Shown here: positions 37,701 to 46,535 of the stretch, in pieces
Layout: every line of letters starts with the position of its first letter
How positions within the stretch are numbered: the first letter of the stretch is position 1
NCBI GenBank assembly: GCA_013399305.1
Contig: VXAI01000039.1
Coordinates: 558,001-622,000 of the forward strand
Source: Rostratula benghalensis
Taxonomy: Eukaryota; Chordata; Aves; Charadriiformes; Rostratulidae
Length of the DNA stretch: 64,000 nt
Direction: 5' to 3'
Position numbers and translations under genes: made by a program
Notes under the pieces: model-generated
Seen by the model: the letters and a program-made list of their open reading frames with translations, nothing else
Database searches by the model: none
Told to the model about the DNA's origin: nothing

Positions 37701-40361
37701 GTTCTGTGTCAGAGCCTCCCACAGCAGGCGATGAAGCTCACTTCCAGAGCTAGGCAGAGGTCAGACAGTTTTAGCTGCCCTCACAGGCTAGGCAGAATCA
37801 AAGCACAAGGCAGTAAAACCAAGAAGCCTCAGCCCACTCCAGCAGAGGCTGGAGAGATGCAACTTGCAAGACTCCCAGTTCCAGGCATTTCTCCTATTCT
37901 CTCCCTGAAATATCTGCTGGAGTCTTCTCTCTATCATCTTCAACAGCTCAGGAACCTACACCCCACCCATGCATCTTCACTTCCTATCATGTCCTTATTC
38001 ATCGGTCCACAACTAATAAAAAACAGAAAAAGATGATCTTTGACATACCTATCTATACAGAAGGTATAAGGTTGTCTTTATCCCATGCAGGGGAGGTGGG
38101 AGTGAAAGAGGAGGGCTTGATTCTTCTTGTTCCTCTTTGCAGAGCAGAACTAAGAAATTCAGTTCTCATTGCTGCAAGCAGACCCACATAAAGCAGTGTG
38201 TTGGATGGGACTCTCCCCCAGTTTATTGTTATCATAAAACCTACTATGGCTGTTCACCATGAGCTAAAAAGAGAAGCTTGTTCCTTATACACCCTTCCTC
38301 CATGCCCTAGTCAGCAGAAACTCCATTGCCGGCAAAGCCAGTAGTGCTGTGTCAGTAGAGAAACATGGTTTCTCAACGATGATCACAGGCTCCTCTGAGA
38401 ACAGCACTGCAGAACCTTTTTCAGAATAACTGCAAGTTAGTGCCACATCTTAGTAACAGACCTATAATTTAAAGGGTAGAAAGGACTTGGGATCAAACCC
38501 AAGTAAGTTTTTTATTTCTATTTCCAAATCTCACACTGCCCCTCTTCTAGGGTCCTTCCTGAAGACAGGATGACCCAGTTGCTAGAGGCCTACACTTCGG
38601 CATTCAGGATTTACAAGATCCGTTCTCAAATCTGATCTACTAGCTCTGAAGCTTCCATTTTCATTACCACCTTATGCTTGCTATATTTTATGGACAAACA
38701 GCAGGCTAGCCCAAAGATGTTTCTCAGAGTACACATCTTTATGGCATGCAGAACAACAGTACTGAATTTCTGGGGCCTCTGTACTACAGTCAGGCAGCCA
38801 GTTAAAGGACTTGCAGGACAAAGCATTCTCATGGCATCAGGTGGAACATTCACTAGGCTTGACTTCCTTTACTAAGCACCTCATTAATTCAAGGGCCTAA
38901 GTTTACAAGTCCTCAGAAGATGAACGGTGACTGTGCAGATAGGGCTTAAGCACTCCTGACAGACCCAACCTCTTTTAATAATTGCATCAAAACCACTTTT
39001 AGGAAAAGCAAAAGAGAGCAGATTCAAGGTCAACTCCTCTAATCCAGCATCACAGACATCCAGTATCCCTCAGCTATCACCTCATGCCTGATAAAAAAAG
39101 AAAAAAAAGATTCACTGACAGATAAAGGGGTAGTGGAATCAGTAAGGTCAGACTTGCACATACTACATGGGAAACAGTGGGTATTTTGTATACACCTTGT
39201 ATCTCTGTTGTACAATAAGAAGATAAGGTACAGAAGCTCCAAGTCCTACAGAGGGTAGCCTGCAGCCTGAGGAATGATGATGTCTTAGTGGTCTAATTGC
39301 CCACAGAGGGATTTTTATTATATTACAGGAAAAGAAATACCTGTATCTTTATCACATGCCAAAACCAAGTAGTTAATGGAAAGTGAATTGGAAGTCCAAC
39401 ATTCAAAAGAAAGTCACTAAGGCTTCAGGGTTTCTCAGAATAACAATACTTAACTAAACCACTCCTTCAGCCTGGAAAGGAGAGGCTGCCCATGGTTCTG
39501 CACATACAGGTTCTGCCTGTTAGAACACAGTGAAGACAATGCAATTTGAGACTGAGGAACACAAGGCTACAATGACCTCCTTCTAGATTAAGAAAGCATT
39601 AAGAGGAAAAGGCACAAATCAACAAGGTTTTTCTAAGATGGGAAAACAAAATTTATAAACCCTCTTGGCCAAAACCAAGTTTATTCTCCACAAATATACT
39701 CAACACATATCTATACTGTTTGAGGTAAATGAGAACATTCCCTACAGTAATTGAACAAGAGTACACATAAGGATGCAATGCAATTGGAAAGACAAAGCAG
39801 AAGACACTTTTGACTCATGGCCCTCCCTTCCCTTTTATAAAAAAAGGCAACATAATGCCAAATAACAAGATCTGCCCCAAGACCATCTGTGTTTGCCTCT
39901 GTTTTGATGCATTTCCCAGACAAACCGAACAGACCTGTTTCCCCACCCATGCCACTTAGCCTCTGCTTTCCAGAACCAGCTAATATCATTCAGCATCACT
40001 ACTGTGTTATCAGATATAATCTTCAGTTCAGTTCACTGCTCCAGCTCCACAGCAATTAACACAAAGCAGCTTCCATCATCTTCCTAGCCCACCAGCCTCA
40101 AGACAGCTTAAAGCGCATGTAGAGAAAGGACTTACCTGGCTTGCTTCCTTCACAGTCATGCCCCAGTTGGCCTTTGGTGTTCAAACCACAGGTGTATACT
40201 TCCCCATCTTCCAACAGGAACACCGAGTGGTTTCCTCCACATGCCACCTCCTTGACATTTCTGTCATGAATGAATCCATACACCTGCGGCTCAGGAATGA
40301 TAACCTGGAGGTTGCTACCTATCCCAGGTTGTCCAAAAGAGGAGTATCCCCAGCATAGCAT
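1649..40361 (-). CDS. HERC3: HERC3, E3 ubiquitin ligase (RCC1-like domain + HECT), 21 coding exons, C-terminus off the left edge
   Basis: HERC3 is a small-HERC ubiquitin ligase: an N-terminal RCC1-like propeller followed by a HECT domain that receives ubiquitin on a cysteine. The exons were placed by reading the minus strand for residues characteristic of HERC3 and requiring AG/GT borders and matching phase. The coding pieces run, 5' to 3', from 40361 down to 1649 and sum to 2657 nt (about 885 residues); human HERC3 is 1050. Residues 1 to about 380 are RCC1-like repeats ([20 protein letters not shown]). The HECT domain begins at about residue 720 ([16 protein letters not shown]). The last exons, with the catalytic cysteine, are not in the window. 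The start Met (MLCWGY) matches the family start and has A at -3. One exon end lies in a 63-bp tandem repeat next to an assembly gap. Identification is very secure; individual borders are inferred from sequence only. Confidence 0.96.
3478..3544 (-). CDS. HERC3: HERC3 coding exon 20 (HECT)
   Basis: 67 nt between tgtag and GTAAGA. It encodes [17 protein letters not shown] and CLNFT. The paralogous exon is also 67 nt. Confidence 0.93.
4606..4772 (-). CDS. HERC3: HERC3 coding exon 19 (HECT N-lobe)
   Basis: 167 nt between ttgcag and GTATGA. It encodes [18 protein letters not shown], then [14 protein letters not shown] and [12 protein letters not shown]. The exon in the HERC5/6-like gene has the same length. 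Confidence 0.96.
6087..6230 (-). CDS. HERC3: HERC3 coding exon 18 (HECT N-lobe)
   Basis: 144 nt between ctacag and GTAAGC. It encodes [18 protein letters not shown], then [16 protein letters not shown], canonical HECT N-lobe. Confidence 0.96.
6831..7001 (-). CDS. HERC3: HERC3 coding exon 17 (leads into HECT)
   Basis: 171 nt between ttacag and GTAAGT. It encodes [17 protein letters not shown], then [18 protein letters not shown] and DIDLKKPLK, the usual entry into the HECT N-lobe. Confidence 0.95.
8167..8256 (-). CDS. HERC3: HERC3 coding exon 16
   Basis: 90 nt between ctgcag and GTAATC. It encodes [17 protein letters not shown] and [13 protein letters not shown], phase 0 at both ends. Confidence 0.95.
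8344..8367 (-). CDS. HERC3: HERC3 coding exon 15, a 24-nt microexon
   Basis: A phase-0 microexon with clean tcacag and GTAAG borders. It encodes exactly KVRPSIMQ, the eight residues expected between HQAGM and DAVTLC. Confidence 0.92.
9050..9203 (+). repeat. MIR-like ancient SINE relic
   Basis: In HERC3 intron sequence. The run from ttttacagatgggaaag through cttacccaagatcaccc, agagccaggaatagaac and tcccctagccagaac follows the order of the MIR core (acagatgaggaaactgaggc, ttgcccaaggtcac, agagccaggattcgaaccc). Identification is from memory of the consensus. Confidence 0.65.
9628..9741 (-). CDS. HERC3: HERC3 coding exon 14
   Basis: 114 nt between actag and GTAAGT. It encodes [17 protein letters not shown] and [18 protein letters not shown]. 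It is phase 0 at both ends. Confidence 0.95.
10007..10170 (-). CDS. HERC3: HERC3 coding exon 13
   Basis: 164 nt between ttccag and GTAAGA. It encodes [16 protein letters not shown] and [15 protein letters not shown], with [13 protein letters not shown] at the end. Confidence 0.95.
11518..11791 (-). repeat. HERC3: 63-bp minisatellite duplicating the HERC3 exon 12 / intron boundary
   Basis: Read on the minus strand, each unit holds the last 24 nt of the exon (GATACC...CTTG), the donor GTAAGAGG and about 39 nt of intron. Donors are visible with last exon base at 11760, 11697, 11621 and 11558, spaced 63, (gap), 63. The unit is 21 codons long and open in the HERC3 frame ([10 protein letters not shown], then [11 protein letters not shown]). 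Fifty-five Ns interrupt the array, so copy number is unknown. Confidence 0.93.
11636..11690. other. assembly gap (55 Ns) inside the minisatellite
   Basis: A run of N interrupts a unit. The distance between donors across the gap (76 nt) is not a multiple of 63, so the N length does not reflect the true array length. Confidence 0.99.
11760..11949 (-). CDS. HERC3: HERC3 coding exon 12, ending in a tandem repeat
   Basis: 190 nt from ttctag to the first available donor (CTTG|GTAAGA). It encodes [32 protein letters not shown] and [12 protein letters not shown]. Its last bases and its 5' splice site are repeated as 63-bp units through 11518. The most exon-proximal donor gives the family-standard protein (VL-D-NWWSQ), so it is taken as the main site. 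Later donors would add 21-residue units in frame. Confidence 0.88.
12688..12799 (-). CDS. HERC3: HERC3 coding exon 11 (linker)
   Basis: 112 nt between tttaag and GTATTG. It encodes [16 protein letters not shown] and [16 protein letters not shown], matching HERC3 closely. Confidence 0.95.
15161..15220 (-). CDS. HERC3: HERC3 coding exon 10 (linker)
   Basis: 60 nt between aaacag and GTAAGT. It encodes [19 protein letters not shown]. The distal acceptor at 15221-15222 was chosen over a second AG at 15208-15209 because only it keeps phase with the preceding exon and restores the expected VVQ. The paralogous exon is also 60 nt. Confidence 0.9.
15770..15894 (-). CDS. HERC3: HERC3 coding exon 9 (linker)
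   Basis: 125 nt between tcacag and GTAGGT. It encodes [16 protein letters not shown], then [17 protein letters not shown]. The donor is AA|GTAGGT. An in-frame TAG just past it shows the exon must end here. Confidence 0.88.
16653..16729 (-). CDS. HERC3: HERC3 coding exon 8
   Basis: 77 nt between cagcag and GTAAAA. It encodes [16 protein letters not shown] and TFVLCSKYE. The equivalent exon of the neighbouring HERC5/6-like gene is also 77 nt. Confidence 0.95.
17255..17415 (-). CDS. HERC3: HERC3 coding exon 7 (last RCC1-like repeat)
   Basis: 161 nt between ttacag and GTATGT. It encodes [31 protein letters not shown] and [11 protein letters not shown], completing the propeller. Confidence 0.95.
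18042..18172 (-). CDS. HERC3: HERC3 coding exon 6 (RCC1-like repeat)
   Basis: 131 nt between taacag and GTGAGT. It encodes [18 protein letters not shown], then [16 protein letters not shown] and QIACG. Phase is 0 at the start and 2 at the end. Confidence 0.95.
18594..18682 (+). repeat. MIR-like SINE fragment
   Basis: The order agctgttagtggcaaggc, attgagc, caaatcccagccctgtcc and tctgaccactaaacta resembles the 3' half of a MIR element. It is short and diverged, and sits within a HERC3 intron. Confidence 0.45.
19126..19217 (-). CDS. HERC3: HERC3 coding exon 5 (RCC1-like repeat)
   Basis: 92 nt between atgcag and GTAAAG. It encodes [17 protein letters not shown] and [13 protein letters not shown] and ends in phase 0. 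Confidence 0.95.
21570..21791 (-). CDS. HERC3: HERC3 coding exon 4 (RCC1-like repeats)
   Basis: 222 nt between tttcag and GTATTA. It encodes [17 protein letters not shown], then [15 protein letters not shown] and [16 protein letters not shown]. These are two blade segments of the propeller, near-identical to known HERC3. Confidence 0.95.
22345..22421 (-). CDS. HERC3: HERC3 coding exon 3 (RCC1-like repeat)
   Basis: 77 nt between ctttag and GTACTG. It encodes [17 protein letters not shown] and WHCLALAA, an RCC1-repeat core, in phase with both neighbours. Confidence 0.94.
23853..24012 (-). CDS. HERC3: HERC3 coding exon 2 (RCC1-like repeat)
   Basis: 160 nt between cttcag and GTAAAT. It encodes an RCC1 repeat with [13 protein letters not shown] and [12 protein letters not shown], ending VPR across the splice. 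Phase joins exon 1 (G + AG = Glu). Confidence 0.95.
25005..25158 (-). repeat. CR1 LINE 3'-end fragment
   Basis: The plus-strand order cagaatcgtagaatggtt, ggaaaggacctt, cccctgccacaggcaggg, ccactagaccaggttgctc and cttccagggatgggg is the reverse complement of a CR1 3' end. The element therefore points to the minus strand, the same direction as HERC3. CR1 is the dominant LINE of birds. Confidence 0.9.
26545..26855 (+). mobile_element. probable endogenous retrovirus LTR fragment (ERVL-type)
   Basis: The stretch has an AT-rich tract (tttgtatatattgtatcca), a poly(A) signal ATTAAA at 26721-26726, and gtagtttagttcattctaa followed by a T/C-rich U5-like region. This is the texture of avian LTRs. No internal viral genes are visible, and borders and target duplications were not determined, so it would be a solo or truncated LTR. 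Confidence 0.4.
35441..35516 (+). repeat. T/G-rich low-complexity tract with G-quadruplex potential
   Basis: At least four runs of four or more G separated by T-rich loops (ggggttttgggg, then a run of ten G, then ggttgggttggtttggggg). It lies in the large HERC3 intron, with the G-rich strand opposite to the HERC3 transcript. Confidence 0.75.
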
Positions 40362-40393
40362 TTTCTCTCTTTTCAGCAAGTCATGTATCCTTC
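40136..40393 (-). CDS. HERC3: HERC3 first coding exon
   Basis: The acceptor AG precedes 40393, the start ATG is 40361-40359 and the donor GTAAG follows 40136. It encodes 75 residues starting MLCWGY, with the RCC1-repeat motifs [15 protein letters not shown] and KGQLGH, and ends in phase 1 (KP-G). The 32 nt before the ATG are 5' UTR and carry a three-codon upstream ORF. Confidence 0.95.
40373..40384 (-). promoter_or_regulatory. HERC3: short upstream ORF in HERC3 5' UTR
   Basis: ATG ACT TGC TGA lies 11 nt before the main ATG in the same exon, giving a two-residue extension after Met and a stop. Whether it affects translation is unknown. The main ATG has A at -3. Confidence 0.7.
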
Positions 40394-43300
40394 CTGGACA
40401 ACAGAAACAGGGGAGGGAGTGAATGAAGCAAGTACTCAACAAATGATCCCATAGAAATGAGCTGCTCAGAGCAGGAGGCGGAAACAACCAAAACCGGCAT
40501 TTCCCGCATGGCCGTCAGGCTTGCGGACTGACGATAAAAAAGGGATTTCCATCATTGCACAGACAAAGAGGAATCAAGACAGCTCAGCTCAGGTACTGAG
40601 TCAGCACCTTCAGTACCTTGGCAACCTCCACCTGTAAGGCAGTAGAAGCATTCTGAAACCCAGCAGACCTGAGCTTGTGTTTCACAAAAGACACTCTGCT
40701 TCAAAAAAAAAAAATCAACCACCCCCAAAAAAACCCAACTGTAATGTCTTTTAGACTAATGGGTAAAAAACTGAACTTTTAGACTTATAGTGTCATATTT
40801 GGGACCACTGCTTAAAGAAATATTTATAAATTAGCTCAAATGTGGTCAAACTAGCCCTGAACAGACTGACACACTTATTTATGGTGTGCTAGCCAACGCA
40901 GAACTGCATTATTTTTGAGGAAAACAGATTAAGTAGTATTTTGCTCAACTGCATGCATTCTTGCGACCGAGAGACATGCACATACACACACACACCTGAA
41001 CTGCAGCAAGACCTCCTCAAGAAGCAGCAGTTCACATGGAGCAGCACAGTGACAGCTCGACCCCAACAGCAAAGGACACAAAGTTGATGCAACTTGTCAG
41101 CAGTCAGGTGTTATCTCTCGTGCTGTGCCCAGTGACAATCAGAATTTCAGAGTGGGGTAACACAGGAAGGGAAAAAACACAGCAGTATAAGAAGGCCCAA
41201 GGAATTACTCAGCCTGAACTTGATAATGACAACAAAATGCCAAGGCATACAAACTGGGGGGAGGGAAATAGCTCTCACTCCAGAAGCAGCATGTGAAAGA
41301 TTTCAGTAACGCTCCCTTGTCATTCCTGATTTCCATAGATTTGGGTTATTTGTTAAACATGCTATATTAGTAAGACATTGAGAGCTCCTCTGCTTGAGCC
41401 AGAAAGCAATTAAAGATGTTTTTTGTAAAGCAACGAAGAAAGAAGACAAGAAAATGAAGACCCAAGACATCAAGTCTTATGAGTCACCATGCCAAGTTTT
41501 AAGCTAAAGCAATTTACAGCAGCAGCATTTACTACCTCAGCAGAGGATCAAAAGGCAGATAGTAACCCTTGAAGCACCAAAGATTCCTCAAGGTAATTAA
41601 ATTCCTTCACCCACACCGAGCAGACAGGAAATGCGTGCATTCGCTTTGTTTCCAAAGCCTGGTGCTAATTCAAGCCCTCGGTATTAGCAATAAAGCCTTT
41701 CCTAATCTAAAGCAATGGTTCTTCATCTCTTACCTCGCTTTCCTTGCCTGTCAGCTGTGGTCCCTTCCACTGAGGCAGGGCTGAGCTGGATGGGGGAGGG
41801 AAAGGATTTGTTTTTTCAGTTGTACTTCATCAGTGGTGCAATTTCCTACCACAGACCACTTACTCAGATCTCTTATTAGGTGCTTTAAAGCATGCTAGGA
41901 GACCCATTTATCTCTTAACAACCCTTGCTCCTTTATAGCATAATTCAATTCATGCACATCCACACACGTGCTTAGCACTGGCCAGCTCCAAAGCACCCAG
42001 AGGAAAAAGCAGGAGGTTACAAGGCTCTTTCTAGTTACATCAGTTAGTTGTTGTGTACACTCTGTACTTGTTTACCCTCGGCACAAAAGCCTGATGGAAA
42101 ATATCCTCTGTGCCGACTACACCATTTCCTACACTAAGAATAGGAATGCCACAGGACACAGCAAAACTGAGGTGCATGCATGTGCTTTAAATGACACTAC
42201 TGCTATATTTACAGTGAACTTAATGTTGCCTCAAAAAAACTCCAGCATAAGCAACACCCTGAAGGTGACAACACTAAGGCAGAGAAACACCTCAAAACTG
42301 ACATCTGAAACAGCAGAGATCTGGGACTTCCATTTCTCTCATCCTGGGGAATTGCCTTGTTACAAAGATATAAGCAGCACACCTGAAAATGCAAAGATCA
42401 CACACCCTGCTAGGATAAGTGGAAGTTGCCTCTGAGCTAAAAGACTTCGCCACTGTGACTTGAACTAAAATGGCACTGTACAACATGAGCTAAATATTAA
42501 TTTGGGATATCTTTCTAAAAGGGTTCCTGAACAGTCTGCTCCCTGCAGACCACAGTCATCCTTCCTAGGGCAAATTTAATTTAAAATGCTAAAAATACTT
42601 TAATAACTTTCCTTGCGTTCATATTCCACACAAGAAGTTGCTGTAACAGGCACAGGGGGTGCTACGTGATTGACAAGAAATAATGTTTTACTCAGAGGAA
42701 AATCTATTTCAAACAGCAAGAGTTCAAACTCCTGGTAATTCATATGCACACTAAGGGGATATATCAGAGATCACACTTCATTCATACTAGTGGCCAGATT
42801 TTCTGAAGCACCCTGAAGTTGAATAGCATCCCTACGACTGACAATGGGGCACGTCAAACCCTTCATAAAATCTGGTCTTAAGTAGATTTTTAGTTCTGTC
42901 TCTTTTAAAGCATCTCCCTTGAATCCCAGCCCCAACTTCCAAACATTTTGCTGACAAATCCCTGTGCAGCTCTATTCCAAGGGGACAGAGCAGCACTTTC
43001 TACTCAAGAGTGAAAACCACCGTACCCACTTTCCATCTGAGCGTATGGGCACAGCTAAATATTTTCCATTGGCCTAGTAAACCCCATTTTTTAATTTACT
43101 TATTTTGAAGACATAACACATTTTAAAAATCACTACTGTTTTAATGTTTGACTTTTTTCTCCCCCCAGAAAAGCTGCTGCAAATATTAATACATCCAAGC
43201 ATTCAAGTAGGGGCTGTGTCCTGAAACACAACAGCACTTCAAATGACAATTTTACGCTCCGTTTCCAGTCTGGATAAAGGCAGTTTTTCTTCTTTGACAT

Positions 43301-44700
43301 TAGCAAAGGAAGTAAAAATACATGTTATACTGCAAATTACCTCTACATACCCTCCTTAGACTAAATAAAACGTATAAAGTTTCTAGTGTGGGTAGACACT
43401 AATACAAATGTGTCTGCACATACACACACACACATATATATAAAATATATATAAGGTTTAGATTTATGTATCTGAAATTTTAAAAGTAACTAATTATTTG
43501 TAGCACTCTCCTTGATATACCTTAAGAAAGGTGAATTTTTGTCTTCAGAGCACAAACATTTAGGGAAGGTGTGGTTTGCTTGGTTTTTTGTTTTGTTTTT
43601 TTGGGAGTTTTTGTTTTTTGGTTTTTTTAACGCATCAGTTAGTGCATTCCCAGTCCCTTTTAGAAATTGTATTGCAAAAAGTGCAAGAGCTGTAGTCTCC
43701 AACCACATCACCTATTCCTGTTCTTCACAAATGACAACACAGCCAACTAGGTATTCATATTTTAGAGATAAGAATGCATATTTTAGAGGTGCAATGCAGC
43801 AAATCTGGCCATTTGCAGAGACTCCCCATATATAGCTAGCAAACAAACAAAAAAAACATGTTAGGGGGAAAGGAGGGGAAAGGTATAACTCAACTTCCTC
43901 AATCACTGACATTCCAGGAATAATTCACCATTGCAACAGCGAAGGATATACACAGCACAGCTAGAGAAAGGAAAGCCTCACACTGTGGGGAATATCTGGA
44001 GGAAATCTATTGTGGGTGGAAGATCCACCCTCTGCTATAATAAGGCTCAGCTGACGTACTAAGTATATATCCTTTGGTGAGAAAACAACCATGGTGGTTT
44101 GGTAAAATAATAATGCTGCATGTAAGACACATAAGATCATGACGGGATGTGTTTTCTTTCACCTTTTTATTTTTTTCTTGCCCCCTTTTCTTTCTTTTTC
44201 ATGGCTATTATGGCATACACAGCCTCTTCACATAATTACACAAACGTCTTGTAAAGCCATAGCTGCAACCCCAGCTGCACCCTTTCTGGGAAAGTTAGTG
44301 AAGTAAATACTGTGCTTGCAACAAGCAACACTCAAGGCTGAATGCTCTCCAAACAAAGAGATCTGCCAACTGGCAGGGCATCAATAAACAAGTTTTTTTC
44401 CTTCCCTTGTTGTCTGTGAGATTTCAGCTAGTAAATGTGCTCCTTTTATCAGCATCACCCAATAATGATGGAATTCACCACTTCTTTCTGCCACTGTGCC
44501 TCCAAGCCCACTCTCTTCTTCCTTTTACTCCCAGTCAGAGTCCAGTGTAGACCAGGTTACAGAGCAAGGGAAAGCAAGGTGCAACAGCGCATGACTGAAA
44601 GCAGAAACGGAGCGTTTCTACTGTATAACCACATGCCCTCAGCAAGAGGCATCTCTATAGAAAAACACAAAAAAAAATAAAAATAAAAAAATTAAAACCC
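40394..44700 (-). other. HERC3: HERC3 5' intron, no exon seen
   Basis: Sequence between the probable non-coding exon 1 and the first coding exon. I see only A/T tracts and a dinucleotide repeat. Additional non-coding 5' exons cannot be excluded because they leave no coding signal. Confidence 0.6.
43424..43454. repeat. (CA)n/(TA)n microsatellite
   Basis: Simple dinucleotide run, acacacac changing to atatat, in the HERC3 5' intron. Confidence 0.8.
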
Positions 44701-44966
44701 CAACAAGACACCCTTCCATTATCTCCACTGCGCAGCCCCAGTGAGACGAACACCTCCCTGACATCACTCCGGCCGCAGGCTCCTTGGCTTCCGCGCTCGC
44801 TGTTGCCGTTCCCCACCCCCGGGGGCCGGCGTCCCCCGTGGGTCCCGCCGGGCACACCGACACCCCCCACCACCGCCTGGGACCGGCGGCCTGGGGTACC
44901 GCAGCGCCAGCCTCCCCACAGCAGCAGACCCCCGCCCACCCCGCAGCCACCCGCGCCCGGTGATCA

Positions 44967-44987
44967 AGCAGCAGCAGCAGCAGCAGC
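44967..44987. repeat. (CAG)7 trinucleotide repeat
   Basis: Seven perfect AGC units within the CpG island, in presumed HERC3 intron 1 just downstream of exon 1. It is CTG on the transcribed RNA. Confidence 0.9.
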
Positions 44988-45363
44988 GCCGACCGGCTCC
45001 TGCCGCAGCCCCGCCGCCCCCGGCTCCGCGCACCGGGCCCGGGGACGCGTGTCCTGGGCCGGGGGGCGGCGGGGCTCCGCCAAGCCGCCGCGCTGCTCCG
45101 CGCACCCTCGCCTCACCGCCATTGTCTTTTGCCCCATTCTCCCCACCCCTCAAACCGTTCCGGTACCAGGACCGGCAGCGGCCCCACCGGGGAGCAGGGC
45201 TTTCCCTCCCACGGCCAGGCCCGACCCCCGCGCAACGGGTTCGTGCCCACCCCAGCGAGGCTCTGACTGCGCCAAGCGCTACATCCGGAACAAGAAACCG
45301 ACGACGACCCCTCCCCGCCCCGCCGGTCCCCGCTCCGCCACAGCCCCTCTCCCCGCCGCTCAC

Positions 45364-45440
45364 CTGCCGCCGGCCCGGCCGCTGCCGCCACGGCAACGAG
45401 GAAATCCAGCCCCCCCCCCCCTCCCCCGACTCCGTGAGCG
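45364..45440 (-). other. HERC3: probable non-coding first exon of HERC3 (5' end approximate)
   Basis: On the minus strand a strong donor GGCAG|GTGAGC sits at 45364/45363, about 90 nt downstream of an inverted CCAAT box. No coding start is seen before it, so it is taken as 5' UTR exon 1, spliced to the acceptor at 40394. The transcription start is not determined. The exon would include a G-rich run (complement of 45410-45427). Confidence 0.5.
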
Positions 45441-46045
45441 ACGGCTACGGACGGCCAATGGGAAGCGCAGGGCCGGCCCCGGCGCACAAATCGGCGGCGG
45501 GCGCTGCGCCTGGCCCCGCCCCCTCCCGTGGGTGTCGGCGCAGGGCTCCGCGCCGGCTGTCGGTGGCGGGCGATGGTGGGAGCCGCTGGCGCTGCGGTGT
45601 TACCGCTTCTCCCGGGCCTGCGGGGCGGGTGCGAGAAAGCCCCCGTGCGGGTCACGCACCGCCCGAACAGCCCAGGCACCGGCGGGCCGGGCCCGGCCCA
45701 AGGCAAGCCGATGGGCTGCTACGGGCTCGCTCAGGCCCGGGCAGGCCTGGCTGCTGGTGCTGAGGGTTCTTCCCGGGCAGCCCGGTGGGTCTGTTTGGGG
45801 AATCTCCTTTCCCCGAAGCCGGGGTGCTGCTAGGGGCCAGAGCTCTGTGCAGTCACCCAGCATGGCCAGGCTTTCCACCGGTGTGGAAAGGCCACCGGAG
45901 CCGAGGCTGCTGACAAAGGCTGAACGCCATGGACAGCCCGCTCAGCCATGAGCCGGGGCTGTGGGGGCAGAGACTGAGCGAGTCTTACAGGGTAAGAACG
46001 TTGGTAGGTGCAGTAAAGACAATACCAATGGGCAAAGTTAAGAAT

Positions 46046-46535
46046 AAGAAGTCGTAGCATCGTCTAGGTTGGAAGGGATCTTTAACAACATGGAGTTCAG
46101 CCATCAACCTAACACCGACAAAACCACCACTAAACCACGTCCCTCAGCACCACGTCTACCCATCTTATAAATACCTCCGGGGATGGGGATTCCACCATTT
46201 CCCTGGGCAGCCTGTTTCAGTGCTTGATAACCCTTTTAGTGAAAAAAATTTCATAATATCCAATCTAAGCCTCCTCTGGTGCAACTTGAGGCCGTTTCCC
46301 CTTGTCCTATCACCTGTTACTTGGAAGAAGAGATTGACGACCACCTCACTACAGCCTCCTTTCAGGTAGTCGTAGAGAGCAATAAGGTCTCCCCTCAGCC
46401 TTCTCCTTTCCTCCGGTATAAACAATCCCAGCTCTCTCAGCTGCTCCTCAAAAGACTTGTGGTCTAGATTTCCTCACCAGCCTTGTTGCCCTTCTCTGGA
46501 CTCACTCCAGAATCTCAATGTCTTGTAGTATGGAA
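46046..46535 (-). repeat. CR1 LINE fragment upstream of the HERC3 promoter
   Basis: The plus strand carries, in order, ctaggttggaagggat, ccaccatttccctgggcagc, tatccaatctaagcctcc, tcaggtagtcgtagagagc and aaggtctcccctcagcc. These are characteristic of CR1 3' ends read in reverse, so the element points to the minus strand. It lies just upstream of the CpG island. Confidence 0.93.

Larger units (their letters stand above)
24013..40135 (-). other. HERC3: HERC3 first coding intron, 16.1 kb
   Basis: No exon or separate gene could be supported on either strand. The open frames inside are short and lack recognisable motifs. It contains a CR1 fragment (about 25.0 kb), a probable LTR fragment (about 26.5-26.9 kb), A/T tracts and a G-rich tract at 35.45 kb. 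No NAP1L5-like gene, which mammals carry within HERC3, was seen. Confidence 0.75.
44740..45960. promoter_or_regulatory. HERC3: CpG island, HERC3 promoter
   Basis: About 1.2 kb of very GC- and CpG-rich sequence standing out from AT-rich flanks, placed just upstream of HERC3. It contains an Sp1-type box (ccccgcccc, 45514-45522) and an inverted CCAAT box (45455-45459, ATTGG on the minus strand). Long open frames here on both strands reflect GC content and are not genes. Confidence 0.85.

Noticed and set aside
41968..42435. 155-residue plus-strand frame in the HERC3 5' intron
   Set aside because: No similarity recognised and no start or splice context; treated as chance.
44803..45951. Long plus-strand open frame (382 residues) and several overlapping frames on both strands
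   Set aside because: Pro/Arg/Ala-rich and open on several frames at once. This is the expected effect of a CpG island. No domain is visible and it overlaps the HERC3 promoter.
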